NCBI GenBank assembly: GCA_963701065.1
Contig: OY969558.1
Coordinates: forward strand, 124,001-188,000
Direction: 5' to 3'
DNA from: Aquirickettsiella gammari
GTDB lineage: Bacteria > Pseudomonadota > Gammaproteobacteria > Diplorickettsiales > Diplorickettsiaceae
DNA length: 64,000 nucleotides
Program-made: the position numbers and the translations under genes
Notes under the pieces: model-generated
The model's database searches: none
The model's input: the letters and a program-made list of their open reading frames with translations, nothing else
Told to the model about the DNA's origin: nothing
In this document: piece by piece, positions 63,437-64,000 of the stretch
Numbering within the stretch: the stretch's first letter is position 1
Layout of the letters: every line of letters starts with the position of its first letter

Positions 63437-64000
63437 ATGGATATTGAAGACAATAAAGCGCTAAATAGAACCCTATTGCTTATTTGTAGCCAAGCATCTA
63501 ATAAATTAACTGATAATAAATTAACTGAATTATTTGCATTTTTCGAGAAAAAGAAAACGCAATTTGATGCGGTTAACTTATCTACTTTGTTGCATAATCT
63601 CAGCAAATTGATACCCGAGAAAATGACTCACCCGCAAGTAAAGTATTTTATAGCAAAAATAGTTTGTTTCATTCTGTCACCTCATTTGCAGTTTGGTGCG
63701 CAGAGTATTGCCAATATACTACGCGCCCTCTCAATAGGGGGTATTTTGGCCCAAGAAGCCCCTTATCAAGCCGCGATCCTGCATTTATTACGCGCCATTC
63801 CGAAACAAGCTGAGTACTTTACCTCACAACAGATCGCCAATGTGCTCAATGCGCTCTCAAAGTGGTTGATCCCGCTTCAGGAAACACCTTATAGAGAAGC
63901 GATTTTTCATTTACTCCGTGTCATTCCGAATAAAATAGCTCGCTTTAACGCGCAAGAGCTTGCCAATACCCTCCTTTCACTCTCCAATTGGCTGATATTA
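63437..64000 (+). CDS. Octotricopeptide-like repeat protein, copy 3, 3' end outside the window
   Basis: An ATG at 63437 with GAGG nine bases upstream opens a frame of 188 codons that runs off the window. MDIEDNKALNRTLLLICSQA is the same head as copies 1 and 2. It is followed by VNLSTLLHNLSKLIPEKM and at least three repeat units (SIANILRALSIGG, QIANVLNALSKWLIPLQETP, ELANTLLSLSNWLI). It starts 47 bases after copy 2. A RAP domain is expected beyond the window. Confidence 0.88.
   Translation, partial: MDIEDNKALNRTLLLICSQASNKLTDNKLTELFAFFEKKKTQFDAVNLSTLLHNLSKLIPEKMTHPQVKYFIAKIVCFILSPHLQFGAQSIANILRALSIGGILAQEAPYQAAILHLLRAIPKQAEYFTSQQIANVLNALSKWLIPLQETPYREAIFHLLRVIPNKIARFNAQELANTLLSLSNWLIL

Overview
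The window is a stretch of gammaproteobacterial chromosome. Several blocks follow the classic gammaproteobacterial order: gacA-uvrC-pgsA-tRNA(Gly-Cys-Leu), pheS-pheT-ihfA, lolB-ispE-tRNA(Gln)-prs-rplY-pth-ychF and sdhCDAB-sucABCD. The accessory genes look different: a family of inverse-autotransporter-like surface proteins, a large NACHT-like NTPase, and tandem giant proteins built of octotricopeptide-like (DUF1601-type) repeats ending in a RAP domain. This mix suggests a host-associated member of the Legionellales/Coxiellaceae, of the Rickettsiella/Diplorickettsia kind. That placement is inferred from gene content and was not tested by any search.

Layout. 1-4975: an outer-membrane barrel gene cut by the window start, uvrA, ssb, a 26-residue membrane peptide and a BON-domain periplasmic protein. 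5089-13576: four tandem minus-strand paralogues with an N-terminal barrel and a C-terminal beta-helix-like passenger, plus the wreck of another copy between the third and fourth. 13728-29989: housekeeping genes, mostly minus strand (slt, rmuC, usp, ihfA, pheT, pheS, tsaB, fdxA, pgsA, uvrC, gacA, tadA, rlmB), with five of the window's six tRNA genes. 30044-39322: an unrecognised membrane protein splitting rlmB from rnr, then rnr, rsmE and the lolB-to-ychF block with tRNA-Gln. 39336-46365: a second accessory island holding the NTPase gene (frame broken at a run of ten A/T), an unrecognised 564-residue protein and a fifth barrel-passenger gene. 46605-57223: a TCA-cycle operon, sdhC-sdhD-sdhA-sdhB-sucA-sucB-sucC-sucD, followed by a PLP-dependent cysteine synthase/cystathionine beta-synthase homologue. 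57486-64000: three consecutive octotricopeptide/RAP genes, the last cut by the window end.

How it works together. The housekeeping part covers excision repair (UvrA, UvrC), translation (PheST, TadA, RlmB, RsmE, L25, Pth, YchF, tRNAs), envelope biogenesis (PgsA, LolB, Slt), and a complete succinate dehydrogenase plus 2-oxoglutarate-to-succinate segment. The accessory part is built from repeats at every scale: tandem genes, two-unit super-repeats, near-identical 126-bp units, a 19-residue Ser-rich repeat and a homopolymer run. Conserved blocks shared between paralogues and decayed copies point to ongoing recombination. The barrel-passenger proteins are best read as variable surface adhesins. 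The octotricopeptide/RAP proteins are best read as RNA-binding proteins, possibly acting in the host. Both readings are inference.
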